Origin: Dermatophilus congolensis
GTDB lineage: Bacteria > Actinomycetota > Actinomycetes > Actinomycetales > Dermatophilaceae
Direction: 5' to 3'
Assembly (NCBI RefSeq): GCF_900187045.1
Contig: NZ_LT906453.1
Span: 1,426,001 to 1,490,000 of the forward strand
Length of the DNA stretch: 64,000 nt
How positions within the stretch are numbered: position 1 is the stretch's first letter; the number at the start of each line of letters is the position of its first letter. The notes beneath the pieces are model-generated. The model had not been told where the DNA came from and made no database searches. It was given only the letters and a program-made list of their open reading frames with translations. The translations under genes and the position numbers were made by a program. Positions 19,479 to 27,766 of this stretch are shown one piece after another.

Positions 19479-21593
19479 ATGGCCAGCGAAGACGCAGCCC
19501 CAGACTTGCTTCACATAGGTCTGGACCTGGACACCGGGCCGGTCACAGTCACCAAAAAGACTCACGAGGGCGTTCCCCTCGCGCCTGAAAACCCAGTCGC
19601 TCGGGTCGTTGTCAGCCTTGGCCTACCGCAACTAGACCAAACCTTCGACTACCTCGTTCCCGCAACGATGGACCACAGCGCCCAACCAGGTGTACGAGTG
19701 TGCGTGCCCTTCTCCGGCCGAGAACTCAACGGATTCCTCACCGAACGCGCAGACACCAGCGACCATCACGGCAGCTTCTCTCTCATCCGACGTGTAGTGG
19801 GCACCGAACAGGTCCTCACTCCCGAAATCCTCACCCTCGCCCAAAAGATAGCCCTCACCCACGCAGGCACAGTCGACGACGTCCTGCGCCTAGCGATCCC
19901 GCCGCGCCATGCCACCGCAGAACGCGACCTACCCCTGACAAGAACAAACGACCCTTCCCCGCTACCACCACCTACTAGCCAACCATGGCAGCACTACCCA
20001 GCGGGAGAGCACTTACTGCGGCACCTACGCGAAGGCGATAACCCTGCAGCTGCCTGGGTCGCCTCACCCGGCCTACCACACGACGAAGACTGGCCATACG
20101 CGTTCGCGCACCTGGCCGCCGCCACACTCACATCCGGTCGCGGGGCCCTCATCGTCGCCCCAGACCACCGTGATGTCGCCAGCCTCGACACCGCCCTAAC
20201 CGCCGTTCTCGGGCCGGACCAACACGTATGCCTCACCGCAAGTCAAGGCCCATCAGCCCGATACACAGCCTGGCTGAAAGTGCTCCGCGGCCACGTCCGC
20301 TGCGTAGTCGGCACCCGCGCAGCAGCTTTCGCCCCCGTAACTAACCTCGGACTCGTTGCATGGTGGTCCGACGGCGACCACTGCCTAGCCGAACCACATG
20401 CTCCCTACCCTCACGTGCGCGACATTCTCCGCACCCGCCGCGAACTCAACAACTGCGCCCTGTTCGTTGGCGGCTGGACCCGCACAACCCATACACAAGC
20501 CTGGATCGATGACGGCTGGATCCACCCCATCAGTGAAGACCCCGCCCAGCGTCGCCACCGAGCCGCCCCCATCACCATCGCCGGTGAACACGAACAAGAA
20601 GATCGCTACGGCCCCGGAGCCCACGCCCGCATCCCCTCACTGGCCTGGCGTGCCGCTAAAGCAGCACTGGCGCACGGCCCCGTCTTAGTTCACGTCCCGC
20701 GACGCGGATACGTCCCGTCCATCCGGTGCACCTCATGCGCTCTGCCCGCCCGCTGCCCCGACTGCCACGGGCCGCTGTCTTTTCCCACCGCTGAGGCGCC
20801 GCCCACCTGCCGCTGGTGCGCCACGACAGTGCCGCGATACCAATGCCCGGACTGTCACGGCTTTCGATTACGAGCCACCGTCATCGGCAGCGAACGCACC
20901 GCTGAAGAACTTGGCCTAGCATTCCCCGGCGTGCCTGTCCGATTCTCCGTCGGGGCAGACATAAAAGACTCAGTACCTCCCACTCCAGCCTTGGTTGTCG
21001 CAACACCAGGAGCCGAACCAACTGTTGAGGGCGGCTACGCAGCCACCATCATCCTCGATGCATGGTCCGCACTTGGACATGCCTGCCTCGACGTCGGTGA
21101 AGAAGCACTATCCCGATGGATGAGCGCCGCCGCCCTGACCCGGCCACGCAGCCGAGGAGGACGCATCGTGCTCGCAGGGGTTCCCGACAGCACCGCACTA
21201 ACTCCAGTAGAAGCTTTCGTGCGCTGGGCACCGGAATGGTTTTCCAGCAGAGAACTAGCTGACCGCTGTGGCCTGGACCTGCCCCCGCTCATGTGGCCAG
21301 CAAAACTCACCGGCAACTACGGCGCCCTCGCCGATGCGTTAAACACCATGCAAACAAACCTCCACGACACCAACGCCCGCGTTTTTGGTCCCGCCCTGCT
21401 AGCCACGGGCGAGAGTAAAGACGAACACACCCCCGTCTCCGAACGACCCGCAGTTGCCCTAGTAACCTGCGACCTCGAGCATCGAGAGCACGTAGCCGCC
21501 CTCTTGGCTGCGATGCGCGCCACCCGAGCAGCCAGACAAGAACCACAAGTACGTGTTCGCGTCGGAGACGCTGACCTCGAAGCCCTCGCCTGA
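19479..21593 (+). CDS. priA: PriA-like primosomal protein, helicase motifs degenerate
   Basis: Primosomal protein N' homologue of 704 residues that would recognise stalled replication forks. The N-terminal DNA-binding part (VARVVVSLGLPQLDQTFDYLVP, with VPFSGRELNGFL) and the zinc-binding region with four CxxC pairs (CTSC, CPDC, CRWC, CPDC) are clear. The ATPase core is not: no Walker A GxGKT is present where expected, and the DEAH position reads SDGDH. This loss is typical of actinobacterial PriA, so fork binding without helicase activity is likely. The ATG at 19479 follows GAAGGGGG; a GTG six bases earlier is possible. Confidence 0.87.
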   Translation: MASEDAAPDLLHIGLDLDTGPVTVTKKTHEGVPLAPENPVARVVVSLGLPQLDQTFDYLVPATMDHSAQPGVRVCVPFSGRELNGFLTERADTSDHHGSFSLIRRVVGTEQVLTPEILTLAQKIALTHAGTVDDVLRLAIPPRHATAERDLPLTRTNDPSPLPPPTSQPWQHYPAGEHLLRHLREGDNPAAAWVASPGLPHDEDWPYAFAHLAAATLTSGRGALIVAPDHRDVASLDTALTAVLGPDQHVCLTASQGPSARYTAWLKVLRGHVRCVVGTRAAAFAPVTNLGLVAWWSDGDHCLAEPHAPYPHVRDILRTRRELNNCALFVGGWTRTTHTQAWIDDGWIHPISEDPAQRRHRAAPITIAGEHEQEDRYGPGAHARIPSLAWRAAKAALAHGPVLVHVPRRGYVPSIRCTSCALPARCPDCHGPLSFPTAEAPPTCRWCATTVPRYQCPDCHGFRLRATVIGSERTAEELGLAFPGVPVRFSVGADIKDSVPPTPALVVATPGAEPTVEGGYAATIILDAWSALGHACLDVGEEALSRWMSAAALTRPRSRGGRIVLAGVPDSTALTPVEAFVRWAPEWFSSRELADRCGLDLPPLMWPAKLTGNYGALADALNTMQTNLHDTNARVFGPALLATGESKDEHTPVSERPAVALVTCDLEHREHVAALLAAMRATRAARQEPQVRVRVGDADLEALA

Positions 21594-21717
21594 GCGGCGA
21601 AGCATCGAACGCAACCCCCGTAGACTGAGCGATCGACCTGAGCACCACCAACAACACACGACGCGACCCAACAGCGTGCCGCACCCCGTAGAAACACAGC
21701 AGGAAAGCAGGAATTTG

Positions 21718-22662
21718 ATGCGACTTGTCTTCGCTGGCACGCCTGAAGTGGCAGTGCCTTCACTCCAGGCACTCTTGGAATCTGGTCACGAAATCCTCGC
21801 CGTTGTCACCCGCCCTGATGCCGCCGCAGGCAGGGGAAAAAAACTCCGCCCCAGTCCAGTGCGGGAAGTTGCCGAAGCTGCCGGCGTCGAAGTACTAACA
21901 CCTGCCACCCCTTCAGAACCCGAGTTCGTTTCCCGCATGCGTGATCTCGCCCCAGATGCAGCCCCCGTGGTTGCTTTCGGAGGCCTCATCCCACCGGAAG
22001 TGCTCTCCATCCCCACGCATGGCTGGATAAATCTGCACTTCTCACTGCTGCCAGCATGGCGTGGAGCCGCCCCAGTGCAGCAAGCAATCATCGCAGGAGA
22101 CACCGTCACCGGAGCCAGCACCTTCCTCCTCGAAGAAGGCCTGGACACAGGGCCAGTCATCGACACGCTGACTACCCAGATCGGAGAACACGAAACTTCC
22201 GGTGAACTGCTGGAGCGTCTTGCTCAGGAGGGAGCCACTCTACTGGTGTCCTGCCTCGATGCCATCGAGGCAGGAACAGCCACGCCCGTCCCGCAACCAG
22301 AGGAAGGCGTCAGTTACGCCGCCAAACTCTCACACGAAGATGCGCGACTGAACTGGTCAGCCAGCGCCATCGACCTAGACCGTCGAGCACGGGGCTGCAC
22401 ACCTAGCCCTGGGGCGTGGACCTTGTTCCGTGGTGTCCGTTTGAGGGTGGGACAGATGCAGGTCGCGGCCCCTGGCGCTGTCGAAATTCCCGAAGGAGCC
22501 GAACCGGGGCGGCTCGTGGTGAGCAAGAGATCAGTCCATGTGGTGACTGGTGATGGAGTTATTGAGCTGCAGCAGGTTCAGCCAGCTGGAAAGAAAATGA
22601 TGGTGGCCAGTGACTGGGCGCGCGGCGTCCGTATCGAGGATGGGGAGTTGGTAGGACGATGA
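21718..22662 (+). CDS. fmt: methionyl-tRNA formyltransferase
   Basis: Formylates initiator Met-tRNA using 10-formyl-tetrahydrofolate. The 314-residue protein begins MRLVFAGTPEVAVPSL and has the active-site NLHFSLLPAWRGAAPVQ motif (about residues 103-119) and the aspartate-containing EEGLDTGPV segment. The upstream open frame is unrelated. The chosen ATG follows GCAGGAAAGCAGGAA. The stop overlaps the rsmB start by four bases, the standard fmt-rsmB pairing. Confidence 0.95.
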   Translation: MRLVFAGTPEVAVPSLQALLESGHEILAVVTRPDAAAGRGKKLRPSPVREVAEAAGVEVLTPATPSEPEFVSRMRDLAPDAAPVVAFGGLIPPEVLSIPTHGWINLHFSLLPAWRGAAPVQQAIIAGDTVTGASTFLLEEGLDTGPVIDTLTTQIGEHETSGELLERLAQEGATLLVSCLDAIEAGTATPVPQPEEGVSYAAKLSHEDARLNWSASAIDLDRRARGCTPSPGAWTLFRGVRLRVGQMQVAAPGAVEIPEGAEPGRLVVSKRSVHVVTGDGVIELQQVQPAGKKMMVASDWARGVRIEDGELVGR

Positions 22663-24242
22663 GCGATGCGCGTGGTCAGGGCAAGAACGCAGGCCGGGGC
22701 TTTGAAGGTCAAGGGCGAGTGAGGTACGGGGGGCGCGCCCGGGTCAGTGATGCCTCGCGGCGTTCTGCGCAACGCCCTTCGCAACGGTCTCGTCATGGCG
22801 ATAAAGCACGTTCGGTGGCTTTCCAGGCGATGCGCGCCATCGAAGAAGGGGCGTACGCCAACCTGGACCTTCCGGCACGGCTACGTCGAGCAACGCTGCA
22901 TCGGCAGGACTACGCATTCGTCACGGAGCTTGTCTACGGAACTACGCGGATGCGGGGATTTTATGACGCGGTGATCAGCGTGGCGGGGAATCGTCGCGTT
23001 GAAGACGTGGACGCGGATGTGTTGGCTGCGCTGCGTTTGGGAGTGCATCAGATTCTTGACATGCGTGTCCCGGTGCATGCGGCAGTCGATGAGACGGTTG
23101 CGCTGGTGCGTGGCGAGGTCGGTGTGGGAGCGAGCAAGTTCGCTAATGCGGTGCTGCGGCGAGTCAGTGAGCGCTCGCGGGAACAGTGGTGTGAGCGTGT
23201 TGTTGAGGGGGTGGATGATGAGGCTGAGCGGTTAGCGGTGTTGTATTCGCATCCGGCGTGGGTGGTGCGTGCGCTGCGGGCTGCGCTGGTTGCTCATGGA
23301 AGTGTCCCTGGCGCGGATGCTGGGGATGAGGCAGGTGGCCGGGAGGCTGTTCGGCAGGCGTTGGTGGAGCTGCTGGAGGCTGATAATGCTGGGGCGAAGG
23401 TGGCTTTGGTGGCGCGTCCTGGTTTGGCTGATGTGCAGGAGTTGGTGGAGGCCGGGGCCAAGCCGTTGTCGTTGTCTGCGTATTCGGTTGTTCTTGATGG
23501 TGGTGACCCTGGCCGTATCGCGGCGGTGCGTTCTGGGCGTGCGGCGGTGCAAGATCCTGGGTCGGTGTTGCTACCTCCGGCGTTGGTGGGGGTGCCGGTG
23601 GAGCCAGTTGCCGGTGGTGATGGTGAGCGCTGGTTGGATATGTGTGCTGGTCCTGGCGGTAAGGCGGGCTTGTTGGCTGCGTTATCGATTGGGTATCCGG
23701 GTGATGTGGCGGTGTTCGCTAATGAGGTGAGTGAGCATCGAGCTGAGTTGGTGGAGCAGGCGGTCTCGGCGGCGCAGGATGCTGGTGCTGAGGTGTTTGT
23801 TGGTGTTGGTGATGGGCGTTCTTTGGGCGCGGAGGAGCCTGGCGGGTTTGATCGGGTGTTGGTGGATGCCCCGTGTACGGGGTTGGGTGCGTTGCGGCGC
23901 CGTCCGGAGGCGCGGTGGCGGCGTGTTCCGCGGGATGTGGCGGAGTTGGCGCAGCTGCAGGGGCAGTTGTTAGATTCGGCGATTGCTGCCACGCGCGTGG
24001 GGGGTGTGGTGGCATATGTGACGTGTAGTCCGCATCCGGTGGAGACGGTGGATGTGGTGCAGGGTGCGTTGGAGCGGAATGCGCATGTGTCTGTGTTGGA
24101 CGCTCAGCAGTGGGTGCGTGGCGCTGATGGTGAGCAAGTTCAGGGGTTGGGAGCGGCGCCGTATGTGCAGTTGTGGCCGCATGTGCATGGTACGGATGCA
24201 ATGTTTTTGGCGTTGCTGCGGGTGGGGGATGCTGCTGGGTGA
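22659..24242 (+). CDS. rsmB: 16S rRNA (cytosine-967-C5)-methyltransferase, NusB-domain fused
   Basis: SAM-dependent rRNA m5C methyltransferase of the RsmB family. Residues 1-50 are basic, Gly/Arg-rich and probably disordered. A NusB-like RNA-binding domain follows (ARSVAFQAMRAIEEGAYANL) and then the Rossmann methyltransferase with MCAGPGGKAG. The two conserved cysteines are in DAPCTGLGALRRRPEARWR and in YVTCSPHPVET. From here to ribBA the coding strand is strikingly G- and T-rich, with many NNG and NNT codons, unlike fmt upstream. Confidence 0.94.
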   Translation: MSDARGQGKNAGRGFEGQGRVRYGGRARVSDASRRSAQRPSQRSRHGDKARSVAFQAMRAIEEGAYANLDLPARLRRATLHRQDYAFVTELVYGTTRMRGFYDAVISVAGNRRVEDVDADVLAALRLGVHQILDMRVPVHAAVDETVALVRGEVGVGASKFANAVLRRVSERSREQWCERVVEGVDDEAERLAVLYSHPAWVVRALRAALVAHGSVPGADAGDEAGGREAVRQALVELLEADNAGAKVALVARPGLADVQELVEAGAKPLSLSAYSVVLDGGDPGRIAAVRSGRAAVQDPGSVLLPPALVGVPVEPVAGGDGERWLDMCAGPGGKAGLLAALSIGYPGDVAVFANEVSEHRAELVEQAVSAAQDAGAEVFVGVGDGRSLGAEEPGGFDRVLVDAPCTGLGALRRRPEARWRRVPRDVAELAQLQGQLLDSAIAATRVGGVVAYVTCSPHPVETVDVVQGALERNAHVSVLDAQQWVRGADGEQVQGLGAAPYVQLWPHVHGTDAMFLALLRVGDAAG

Positions 24243-24312
24243 GGGTGTTGATGGTGCTGGTTGTGTGATCTGAGCGGTTGCGCGAGCGATGGAGCCCCGG
24301 GGGTGGGGGTTC

Positions 24313-24318
24313 TATCGT
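24313..24318 (+). promoter_or_regulatory. -10 box of a probable leaderless rpe transcript
   Basis: TATCGT ends six bases before the GTG at 24325, so transcription would begin at the start codon. No Shine-Dalgarno precedes that GTG. Confidence 0.45.
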
Positions 24319-24324
24319 GGATTT

Positions 24325-24984
24325 GTGCAGATTTCACCGAGTATTTTGTCCGCGGATTTCGCCCATTTGGCTTCGGAGTTGCAAGCGATCGCCAATGCTG
24401 ATTGGGCGCATGTGGATGTGATGGATAACCATTTCGTCCCGAATTTGACGTTGGGGTTGCCCATCGTGGAGTCGTTGTTGAAGGTGACTCCTGTTCCGTT
24501 GGATTGTCATTTGATGATTGAGAATCCGGATCGGTGGGCGCCGCAGTTCGCGGAGGCCGGTGCGCAGAGTGTGACGTTTCATGTGGAGGCTGCTGCGGAT
24601 CCAGTGTCGTTGGCGCGGGCTATTCGTGCTGCGGGTGCGCGGGCGTCGATGGCGATTAAGCCGGGTACGGATTTTGGTCCGTATGAGGATTTGTTGCCGG
24701 AGCTGGACATGGTGCTGGTGATGACGGTTGAGCCTGGTTTTGGTGGCCAGAAGTTTATGGCTGACATGATGCCGAAGGTTGCGCAGGTGCGTGAGGCTGT
24801 GCGTCGTCATGGTGGCGATATTTGGGTGCAGGTTGATGGTGGTGTGTCTGCATCGACGATTGAGCAGTGTGCTGAGGCGGGCGCGGATGTTTTTGTTGCT
24901 GGTTCTGCCGTGTATGGGGCGGAGTCTGCGGCTTCGGCAGTGGATGAGCTGCGCGCGTTGGCTAACAAGCACAGGCATATCTGA
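24325..24984 (+). CDS. rpe: ribulose-phosphate 3-epimerase
   Basis: Interconverts ribulose-5-phosphate and xylulose-5-phosphate in the pentose phosphate pathway. It links to the riboflavin operon because ribulose-5-phosphate is the RibB substrate. The TIM-barrel protein of 219 residues has [12 protein letters not shown] at the N-terminus, the metal ligands in [12 protein letters not shown] and DCHLMI, and [10 protein letters not shown] then VDGGV. The GTG at 24325 gives the usual start. An in-frame ATG at 24289 would add 12 residues with no family match. The stop shares a base with the next gene. Confidence 0.93.
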   Translation: MQISPSILSADFAHLASELQAIANADWAHVDVMDNHFVPNLTLGLPIVESLLKVTPVPLDCHLMIENPDRWAPQFAEAGAQSVTFHVEAAADPVSLARAIRAAGARASMAIKPGTDFGPYEDLLPELDMVLVMTVEPGFGGQKFMADMMPKVAQVREAVRRHGGDIWVQVDGGVSASTIEQCAEAGADVFVAGSAVYGAESAASAVDELRALANKHRHI

Positions 24985-25652
24985 TGCCTGAGGTTGTGGG
25001 GGTTGAGGAGGCGTTGGCGCGGGCGAGTCGGTTGAGTTTGGCTGCTTCGGCTGGTGGTGAGCGTTTTGTGTTGGGTTTGGTGGGGCCGCCGGGGGTGGGT
25101 AAGTCCACGTTTGCGCGGGCGTTGATGGAGTCACTGGGTGGGCAGGTTTGTGCTGCTTTGTTTGCGATGGATGGTTTTCATTTAGCGCATGAGGTGCTCT
25201 CGGCTCGCGGTGATGTGGATTGTAAGGGGGCGCCGGAGACATTTGATGCTGAGGGGTATGTGAATTTGTTGCGGCGGTTGCGTGCTCGTGATGAGGAGGT
25301 GGTGTGGGCTCCGGTGTATGAGCGGTCGTTGCATAACGGGGTTGCTGGTGCGGTGGAATTGCCGGCGTCGGTGTCATTTTTGGTGACGGAGGGGAATTAC
25401 CTGTTGTTGGATTCGGGGGCGTGGGTGAAGGTGCGTGGTTTGTTGGATGAGGTGTGGTTTGTGCAGGGGGATGAGTCGGTGCGGGTGCAGCGGTTGGCGC
25501 AGCGGCATCAGTTGCATGGTCGTTCTGCTGAGGCAGCGTTAGAGCGGGCGACTCGTGGTGTGGATGCACAGAATGCGGTGTTGGTGACGGCTACGCGGGA
25601 TCGGGCGGATTTGGTGGTGGATGTGCGGGGGTGGGAGTGCACTGTTTGTTGA
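24984..25652 (+). CDS. P-loop nucleoside/nucleotide kinase family protein (uridine kinase-like)
   Basis: A 222-residue P-loop kinase of the phosphoribulokinase/uridine kinase/pantothenate kinase superfamily. The Walker A is GLVGPPGVGKSTFA (about 30-43). FAMDGFHLAHEVL supplies the catalytic Asp found in this family, and GAPETFDAEGYVNLLRRLR and the VTEGNYLLL strand follow. The C-terminal RHQLHGRSAEAALERATRGVD helix is the lid. Proteins of this subfamily are often annotated only as nucleoside/nucleotide kinases or as fructose kinase-like; the substrate cannot be read from the sequence. It overlaps rpe by one base and ends just before the FMN riboswitch. Confidence 0.8.
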   Translation: MPEVVGVEEALARASRLSLAASAGGERFVLGLVGPPGVGKSTFARALMESLGGQVCAALFAMDGFHLAHEVLSARGDVDCKGAPETFDAEGYVNLLRRLRARDEEVVWAPVYERSLHNGVAGAVELPASVSFLVTEGNYLLLDSGAWVKVRGLLDEVWFVQGDESVRVQRLAQRHQLHGRSAEAALERATRGVDAQNAVLVTATRDRADLVVDVRGWECTVC

Positions 25653-25697
25653 GTGGGTGGGGTGTGGCTGGGTGGGTGGTGGGATAGTGTGACTCGT

Positions 25698-25834
25698 ACG
25701 TGCTCCGGGGTCGGTGTAATTCCGAGCCGGCGGTGAAAGCCCGCGAACCGAGTTTCTGCACTGTGTGCAGGGTCTTGGCCGATCTGGTGAAATTCCAGAG
25801 CCGACGGTGAAAGTCCGGATGGGAGGCAGTGCGT
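25698..25834 (+). promoter_or_regulatory. FMN riboswitch (RFN element)
   Basis: The conserved RFN core is complete: GGGGTCGGTGTAATTCC, GCCGGCGGTGAAAGCCCGCGA, then GAAATTCCAGAGCCGACGGT and AAAGTCCGGATGGGAG. The closing P1 helix is ACGTGCT (25698-25704) with AGTGCGT (25828-25834). It precedes ribD and should reduce rib operon expression when FMN is plentiful. Confidence 0.96.
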
Positions 25835-25952
25835 GCAGTGACGCTTGTGGCACCCGTGTGGTGTCGTTGTGGTGTTGCTGTTGGCGGTTGATGCCGTGCG
25901 TGGTCACGTTGGTTGTGGCTGCGTGTTCGGTGCTATGTCGACTCGTCATGAA

Positions 25953-25991
25953 TCCCGGAGTGGTGTGTGCATTGCATGCTCATCCGGGAGG
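25953..25991 (+). promoter_or_regulatory. ribosome-site-sequestering hairpin of the FMN riboswitch
   Basis: TCCCGGA (25953-25959) can pair with TCCGGGA (25983-25989). The right arm overlaps the GGGAGG Shine-Dalgarno of ribD (25986-25991). This looks like a translational off-switch rather than a terminator, as there is no U-run. Confidence 0.55.
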
Positions 25992-25996
25992 TTTAG

Positions 25997-27154
25997 ATGG
26001 TTGCGGCTGTGGTTGGGGCGCGTGATCTGGTTCATTTGCGTGCCGCGTTGGATGCTGCCGTGTTGGGGCCGGCCGCTGATCCGAATCCTCGTGTGGGTTG
26101 CGTAATTACGGATTCGGCTGGGGTGCAGCTGGGGGTTGGGTATCACCGGGGTGCTGGTACGGCGCATGCTGAGGTGGATGCGTTGCTGCGGGTGCGGGAA
26201 AGTGGCGCTTCACCGGTGGGGGGTACGGCGTATGTGACTTTGGAGCCGTGCAATCACACTGGCCGGACGGGGCCGTGTGTGACGGCGTTGGTGGAGTCGG
26301 GTGTGTCTCGGGTGGTGTTGTTGCGTCACGATGTGGGCGCGTTGTCTGGCCGGGGTGCGCAGACGCTGCGTGCTGCTGGGGTGCAGGTGGATAGCGTGCC
26401 GCAGTGGTGCCGGGATGCTGGTCAGAGCGATGAGGCGCGGTGTGTGCGGGAGTTGGTAGCTCAGGCTGGTGACTTGGTGCGGGAGTGGGAGTTTGCGGTG
26501 CTGCGGGGGCGTCCGTGGGTGACGTGGAAGTTCGCGGCGACGTTGGATGGGCGTTCGGCAGCAGCTGATGGGTCGAGTAAGTGGATTACTGGTCCGCAGG
26601 CACGCGCGGATGTGCATGTGCGGCGCGGTGCTGCGGGGGCGATTGTGGTGGGTACGGGCACGGTGTTGGCTGATGATCCGGCGTTGATGGTGCGTGATGG
26701 CTCCGGTGGGTTGGTGGGGCGGCAGCCGTTGCGGGTGGTGGTGGGGTGTCGTGATGTTCCAGGTGATGCGCGCGTGTTTATGACTGACCCGTCGGTGCCG
26801 TCGTTGGTGCCGGCGGTGCATTTGCGGACGCGGGATCCGCAGGTGGTGTTGGCGCAGTTGCATGCGCGGCAGGTGCGGCATGTGTGGCTGGAGGGCGGGC
26901 CGACGTTGGCGGCTGCGTTTGTGCGGGCTGGGTTGGTGGATGAGGTGGTGGCGTATGTGGCGCCAGCATTGTTGGGCTCTGGTGTGGGTGCGGTGGGTGA
27001 TCTCGGTGTTTCTTCGATGAGTCAGGTGCGTCGTTTCGAGTTGTGTGAGGTGGAGCGTGTGGGTGCAGATGTGCGCTGTGTGTTGCGTGTTCCGGCCGCG
27101 GCGCAGCAGGAGCAGATTAATGGGGTTTCAGTTTCGGAAGGGGCGGTTGCGTAG
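25997..27154 (+). CDS. ribD: bifunctional riboflavin deaminase/reductase
   Basis: Catalyses deamination and then NADPH reduction of the pyrimidine intermediate of riboflavin synthesis. The N-terminal deaminase zinc site is HAEVD (about 55-59) plus PCNHTGRTGPC. The C-terminal reductase domain starts near PWVTWKFAATLDGRSAA, with SSKWITG and the GTGTVLADDPAL motif, and ends LLGSGVGAVGD. The ATG lies five bases after GGGAGG. At 385 residues it is full length. ribE begins with no gap. Confidence 0.94.
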   Translation: MVAAVVGARDLVHLRAALDAAVLGPAADPNPRVGCVITDSAGVQLGVGYHRGAGTAHAEVDALLRVRESGASPVGGTAYVTLEPCNHTGRTGPCVTALVESGVSRVVLLRHDVGALSGRGAQTLRAAGVQVDSVPQWCRDAGQSDEARCVRELVAQAGDLVREWEFAVLRGRPWVTWKFAATLDGRSAAADGSSKWITGPQARADVHVRRGAAGAIVVGTGTVLADDPALMVRDGSGGLVGRQPLRVVVGCRDVPGDARVFMTDPSVPSLVPAVHLRTRDPQVVLAQLHARQVRHVWLEGGPTLAAAFVRAGLVDEVVAYVAPALLGSGVGAVGDLGVSSMSQVRRFELCEVERVGADVRCVLRVPAAAQQEQINGVSVSEGAVA

Positions 27155-27766
27155 ATGTTCACAGGAATTGTTGAAGAGGTCGGTCAGGTCGTTGCGGTGC
27201 AGTGGCTGACGGATTCGGCGGTGCTGCGGGTGCGTAGCGCGTTGGCGACCTCGGATGCGCGCCCGGGTGATTCGATCGCGGTTAGTGGTGTGTGTTTGAC
27301 GGTGGTGGAGGTGGATGGGGACACGTTTTCGGTGGATGTGATGCGTGAGACGTTGCTGCGTTCTTCGTTGGATGGGGTGGAGCCGGGGATGCGGGTGAAT
27401 GTGGAACGGGCGATGCCAGCCTCGGGGCGTTTTGGTGGGCATGTGGTGCAGGGGCATGTGGATGGGGTGGGGACTGTGCGTTCGCGTGTGCCGGGGCAGC
27501 GGTGGGAGGTGGTTGCTTTTGATCTGCCGCAGCAGTTGCGGCGGTATGTGGTGCATAAAGGGTCGATTGCGCTGGATGGGGTGTCGTTGACGGTGAGTGC
27601 ATTGACGGAGACGGGGTGTGAGGTGTCGTTGATTCCTACAACTTTGGAGGCGACCACATTGGGTGAGGTGAAGGTTGGGGGAAGGGTGAATGTGGAGGTT
27701 GATGTGGTGGCCAAGTATGTCGAGCGGTTGTTGGGGCCGTGTGGCCAGGGCGTGGTGGGGGCGTGA
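27155..27766 (+). CDS. ribE: riboflavin synthase alpha chain
   Basis: Dismutates two 6,7-dimethyl-8-ribityllumazine molecules into riboflavin. The 203-residue protein has the duplicated lumazine-binding barrel: MFTGIVEEVGQV starts the first barrel, with SGVCLTV, and GHVVQGHVDGVG opens the second, followed by IALDGVSLTV. It is squeezed between ribD and ribBA; its stop shares one base with the ribBA ATG. Confidence 0.95.
   Translation: MFTGIVEEVGQVVAVQWLTDSAVLRVRSALATSDARPGDSIAVSGVCLTVVEVDGDTFSVDVMRETLLRSSLDGVEPGMRVNVERAMPASGRFGGHVVQGHVDGVGTVRSRVPGQRWEVVAFDLPQQLRRYVVHKGSIALDGVSLTVSALTETGCEVSLIPTTLEATTLGEVKVGGRVNVEVDVVAKYVERLLGPCGQGVVGA

Noticed and set aside
19479-21593. priA as a pseudogene because the ATPase motifs are missing
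   Set aside because: The frame is intact and full length, and the loss is shared by actinobacterial PriA proteins.
24334-25569. 411-codon minus-strand open frame opposite rpe and the kinase
   Set aside because: Pro/His/Thr-rich shadow of G/T-rich coding sequence; both plus-strand genes carry clear family motifs.
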